NCBI GenBank assembly: GCA_018883245.1
Contig: VEQL01000003.1
Coordinates: 16,478-80,477, forward strand
DNA: 64,000 nucleotides
Source: Chthoniobacterales bacterium
GTDB lineage: Bacteria > Verrucomicrobiota > Verrucomicrobiia > Chthoniobacterales > JACTMZ01
Reading direction: 5' to 3'
Below, piece by piece: positions 61,460 through 64,000 of the stretch. The position numbers and the translations under genes were made by a program. The first letter of the stretch is position 1; every line of letters begins with the position of its first letter. Under the pieces are notes generated by a model, which saw only the letters and a program-made list of their open reading frames with translations, made no database searches and was not told where the DNA came from.

Positions 61460-61981
61460 TCAAACCGAGGCGAGAAATTCTTTTTTCTGCGCGAGGAAGG
61501 ACTGCTCGCCCATGATTTTTTTCTGCAGGCGCATCAACCCGTCGAGGAGTGCCTCCGGGCGCGGGGGGCAGCCGGAAACGTAAACGTCCACCGGAATGAG
61601 GTGATCGATGCCTTGCAGGACGGCGTAGCTGCGATACATGCCTCCGCTCGAGGCGCACGCTCCCATGGCGATGACCCATTTCGGATCGGCCATTTGCTCG
61701 TAGATGCGCTTCACGGCGAGGGCCATTTTGTAGGTCACCGTGCCGGCCACGATCATGACATCCGACTGCCTCGGCGAGAAACGCATCACTTCGGCGCCGA
61801 AGCGCGCCATGTCGAAGCGCGCGGCGGCGGTGGCCATCATTTCGATGGCGCAACACGCGAGACCCATCGGCATGGGCCAGAGGGAATTGCTGCGCATCCA
61901 GTTGATGGCGGTATCGAGCTGGGTGAAGATGATATTCCCCTCGATTTTCGAGTCGTAAGCGTAATGGCTCCGGTCGCTCAT
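61460..61981 (-). CDS. nuoB: NADH-quinone oxidoreductase subunit B
   Basis: 173 residues, carrying the N2 [4Fe-4S] cluster of complex I. Cluster ligands are in [12 protein letters not shown] (tandem Cys), [11 protein letters not shown] and [16 protein letters not shown]. It is the first gene of a short unit nuoB-nuoC-rnd-nadC with a strong promoter nine bases before the ATG. nuoA, usually directly upstream, is absent: the neighbour is an M23 peptidase gene. Confidence 0.97.
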   Translation of the reverse strand: MSDRSHYAYDSKIEGNIIFTQLDTAINWMRSNSLWPMPMGLACCAIEMMATAAARFDMARFGAEVMRFSPRQSDVMIVAGTVTYKMALAVKRIYEQMADPKWVIAMGACASSGGMYRSYAVLQGIDHLIPVDVYVSGCPPRPEALLDGLMRLQKKIMGEQSFLAQKKEFLASV

Positions 61982-61990
61982 TGTTGCCGG

Positions 61991-62019
61991 AGCTTACGGA
62001 GGCGGGACGGTGCTGACAA
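61991..62019 (-). promoter_or_regulatory. Promoter of nuoB
   Basis: On the minus strand, TTGTCA (62019-62014), a 17-nt spacer and TAAGCT (61996-61991), then nine bases to the ATG at 61981. One of the clearest examples of the compact promoter layout of this window. Confidence 0.5.
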
Positions 62020-62025
62020 GCCGCG

Positions 62026-63075
62026 TTAAGGAGCGCGGTCCGCACCCGTGCCGAGGGATGGGTTCCATGCAAGAAGCTGCGCGAGCTTTTCGCCGGACTT
62101 TCCCAAACGCGGGGCGCCCGGCGGTCCGTCGAGCAGCGAACGCGTCGCCTTGTCGTATGGCAACGACGAAGGCTTGGCCCAGACAATGGCCGGCGCGGTG
62201 ACAGTTTGCCCGGAGGGCTTGATTTCCGTGGGCAAGCCTTCCGCCGTGAAGGACACGATCCACGAGCGCGCACCTTCCTGGCGGCCGGAAACCAGCCACG
62301 GGTAGCGGCGCGGAAGCTGGAAGTCGGGCGAGTCGGGGAATTGAACTCGGAAAAACGCGTCCCGGCTGCGGATGAACTCCCCGAGCGTGAGGCCGGGAGT
62401 TTTGCGCTGGCTGCGGTAAAACGAGGCAGCGTCCAGGCCCATGAAGTTGATACCGTTGTAAAGCCCGTGCTTGTTCGGCTCCGGGAAATTGGCCTCGTGC
62501 CACGACTCGAAGCCGTCGTGCCAGAGCAGCGCGATTTCCAGATGCAAATGGGCGCGCCTGCGGTCGATCCCCGCCCCGGTGTAGCCGAGTCGCCCGAGGC
62601 GGTCGCCCTTGGCCACGCGCTGTCCGGGTGCGACGTCGGACGAGGCGAGATGTGCGTAGATGCTGTAAACAGGGGAGTCGTGCACGATGTGTTCGACAAC
62701 AACGTATTTGCCGTAGTTCGAGTCCCGCGACTCGTTGCTGGCGTGGACCACCCGGCCGTCCTCGATCGACCGCACATCGTCGAGCGGTTCGCCCGCGACG
62801 TCGCGGCGCACCGGCGCGATATCGATTCCCTCGTGGAACTTCGTCCCGACGACTTTTCCGCCGATGCGCTCGGGCCCCCGGCTGAAGCCGTAGGTGCCCC
62901 CCTGCCAAGGGTGCGACTTGCGCCCCTCGAAGTCGCGGTCGGTGAACATGTAGAATTCCTCCGGCGTGCCGCGAAAAAGGGCGTCGTTTTCTGTCGGCAG
63001 CACGGGTTGGAATGCGCCCGCCGTCGAAGCGACGAGAACCGCGCCCGCGGCCGCTGAGAAGGCGCGCCGGATCAT
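62026..63075 (-). CDS. M23 family metallopeptidase (LytM-type)
   Basis: 349 residues with a signal peptide (core AFSAAAGAVLVASTAGA). The LytM fold has zinc ligands in KFHEGIDIAPV (His-x3-Asp) and RAHLHLEIALL (His-x-His), with the middle region VVVEHIVHDSPVYSIYAHLA. All catalytic residues are present, so it should cut peptidoglycan cross-bridges. The C-terminal 150 residues are an extension of unknown role. Its ATG overlaps the stop of the SecD-head-like gene by four bases. Confidence 0.88.
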   Translation of the reverse strand: MIRRAFSAAAGAVLVASTAGAFQPVLPTENDALFRGTPEEFYMFTDRDFEGRKSHPWQGGTYGFSRGPERIGGKVVGTKFHEGIDIAPVRRDVAGEPLDDVRSIEDGRVVHASNESRDSNYGKYVVVEHIVHDSPVYSIYAHLASSDVAPGQRVAKGDRLGRLGYTGAGIDRRRAHLHLEIALLWHDGFESWHEANFPEPNKHGLYNGINFMGLDAASFYRSQRKTPGLTLGEFIRSRDAFFRVQFPDSPDFQLPRRYPWLVSGRQEGARSWIVSFTAEGLPTEIKPSGQTVTAPAIVWAKPSSLPYDKATRSLLDGPPGAPRLGKSGEKLAQLLAWNPSLGTGADRAP

Positions 63076-63545
63076 CGGCGCTTCTTGCCTTCCTCGCCGA
63101 GAACCGGGAGCGCCGTGGTAAGGATGGCGATCTCTTCCTCGCCGAGACCGTGCGGGATGCAAACGATGCCGTCGGTGACCGGTTTGTCCACGAGAAGGTT
63201 GCTGATCTGCTTGCCGTTGAGCAAAACAACGAGGATTCCGCCCTGTTTCACCATCGTGTGTTGCTGCAGAAGTCCGGTGCCGTGGCTGTCGAGCTTCAGA
63301 TAAACGCCCTGGGATCCGTCCTTGGCCGCGAAGGGATACACGGAGCGGACCTCGCGTTGCGTGATGAGCGGCATGCGCGCAAGATAAACCTCCCGCCCAT
63401 CCAGCAGATTGGCAGGGAAAGCGAAGGTCGGGGCCTCGGCCGCGATGCCTTCAGTGTGAATCCGCAGATCGAGGACCGGTTTTTTGGCGCCTCCCGTGCA
63501 GAAAAGCGCGGCAGCGGCGGCTGCAATGAGGATGATGCGTTGCAT
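63072..63545 (-). CDS. Secreted SecD-P1-head-like protein
   Basis: 157 residues with a signal peptide (core IILIAAAAAALF). The mature part reads like the P1 head subdomain of SecD without any membrane helices: VYLARMPLITQREVRSVYPF, then GVYLKLDSHGTGLL, then GGILVVLLNGKQISNLLVDK and a final GLGEEEIAILTTALP. In SecD this pattern is DGQ/VSAPVI followed by G-F-EA-LA. Full SecD is not next to it. It is coupled to the M23 peptidase by ATGA overlap. Function unknown. The family link is by eye. Confidence 0.6.
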   Translation of the reverse strand: MQRIILIAAAAAALFCTGGAKKPVLDLRIHTEGIAAEAPTFAFPANLLDGREVYLARMPLITQREVRSVYPFAAKDGSQGVYLKLDSHGTGLLQQHTMVKQGGILVVLLNGKQISNLLVDKPVTDGIVCIPHGLGEEEIAILTTALPVLGEEGKKRR

Positions 63546-63551
63546 TCTTCC

Positions 63552-63603
63552 ACCTAAACGAGGGTGCGAGGGAATTGCAACTGCGGTTCGCGCGCGTTTT
63601 AAT
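63552..63603. promoter_or_regulatory. Divergent promoters sharing one palindromic -35 box
   Basis: TTGCAA at 63575-63580 is its own reverse complement. To the right, 17 nt then TTTAAT (63598-63603), then seven bases to the ATG at 63611. To the left, on the minus strand, 17 nt then TTAGGT (63557-63552), then six bases to the ATG at 63545. The right arm is a strong match. The left -10 is weak. Confidence 0.45.
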
Positions 63604-63610
63604 CCCTGCC

Positions 63611-64000
63611 ATGCTCGCGTTCCGGTTTGCCGTTGTCCTGGCGGTCGCCTTGGCGTGGGGTTGTGCCCCGCGCTCCGGTCGCGTTGCCGGCGCGGACATA
63701 GCCCGCGGCGAGCTGCAAACGCGCCTTGCCGTGCAGCCGGCCGATTTTTCCTTGGCCGAACGCAGGGAGATCGAAGCGGTGTATTCCGTTGTGAATACCG
63801 GCCGGCGGACTCTGCGTTTGGATTTTCCGACCGGACAACGGGTCGAGTTTGCGGTGCGTGCTCCGGACGGGCGGCAAATCTTTCTCTGGTCCGAGGACCA
63901 GCCCCTTTCCCCGGTTCCGAGCACTCTCATGGTGAATCCGGGCGAGAAAGTCGAATACGAGGCGTCGCTGCCGACGCGCGACATGGCGGCGGGGCGGAGT
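63611..64000 (+). CDS. BsuPI-domain lipoprotein, N-terminal part
   Basis: 130 residues are visible and the gene continues past the right edge. The N-terminus is a lipoprotein-like signal (VVLAVALAWGC, Cys18). From about residue 52 it matches the BsuPI (intracellular proteinase inhibitor) fold: YSVVNTGRRTLRLDFPTGQR, then VEFAVRAPDGRQIFLWSED and a PGEKVEYEASLP strand. The Trp that precedes the lipobox Gly is slightly unusual. Well separated promoter TTGCAA-N17-TTTAAT is seven bases before the ATG. Confidence 0.7.
   Translation, partial: MLAFRFAVVLAVALAWGCAPRSGRVAGADIARGELQTRLAVQPADFSLAERREIEAVYSVVNTGRRTLRLDFPTGQRVEFAVRAPDGRQIFLWSEDQPLSPVPSTLMVNPGEKVEYEASLPTRDMAAGRS

Noticed and set aside
1..64000. 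CRISPR array, insertion sequence, prophage, integron or tRNA genes
   Set aside because: No regularly spaced repeats, transposase, integrase or phage genes, and no cloverleaf-like sequence were seen. Gene spacing is tight and functions are housekeeping throughout.

Overview
The window is a gene-dense, high-GC bacterial chromosome segment. I see no mobile elements, CRISPR arrays or tRNA genes. The gene set points to Verrucomicrobiota. It has a complete division and cell-wall (dcw) cluster with fused murC-murB (a MurB/MurC fusion is, to my recollection, known from Verrucomicrobium spinosum), a strongly divergent FtsZ, a murE with the meso-diaminopimelate motif, outer-membrane and LPS-type genes, an archaeal/eukaryote-type ProS, and a candidate sigma-54 promoter. 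The phylum call is inference from gene content, because no rRNA is present.

Layout. 1-8.9 kb: the end of an ABC-2 permease, a phosphohexomutase, an HtrA-type protease, a three-gene overlapping set centred on a receiver/pseudokinase/SUMF1 fusion, then a histone-H1-tailed DksA-like protein with rpmG and rpsR. 8.9-15.6 kb: an AsmA-like protein, a P1B-4 metal ATPase, a heptose-1-phosphate adenylyltransferase, and an outer-membrane barrel with an elaborate upstream region. 15.6-29.5 kb: housekeeping metabolism (M20 and M29 peptidases, proS, rarA, proA, acylphosphatase, tpiA, and metF-zwf-opcA). 29.5-34.3 kb: an ABC-2 exporter followed by a TVP38-type membrane protein, a PagL-like lipid A deacylase and a cell-wall amidase. 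34.3-35.4 kb: pta.

35.5-54.2 kb is the dcw cluster: mraZ-rsmH-ftsL-ftsI-murE-murF-mraY-murD-(LysM protein)-ftsW-murG-murC/murB-ddl-ftsQ-ftsA-ftsZ. Nearly every junction overlaps as ATGA, GTGA or TGATG, so the genes are probably one translationally coupled operon. It is preceded by a promoter overlapped by four 10-bp MraZ-type repeats. clpB follows directly. 56.8-63.5 kb is a minus-strand series (SecD-head-like protein, M23 peptidase, nuoB, nuoC, RNase D, nadC, SirB1-like, cinA). A BsuPI-domain lipoprotein runs off the right edge.

A feature common to the whole window is the promoter layout. Many genes have TTGNNN, a 16-18 nt spacer, and a -10 box often of the form TA(G/A)NNT, lying only 6-10 nt before the ATG with no clear Shine-Dalgarno. 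This would give leaderless or nearly leaderless messages. The strongest candidates for something poorly described are the receiver-pseudokinase-SUMF1 fusion with its two partner genes, the FtsZ lacking the usual T7-loop catalytic residues, and this compact promoter architecture.
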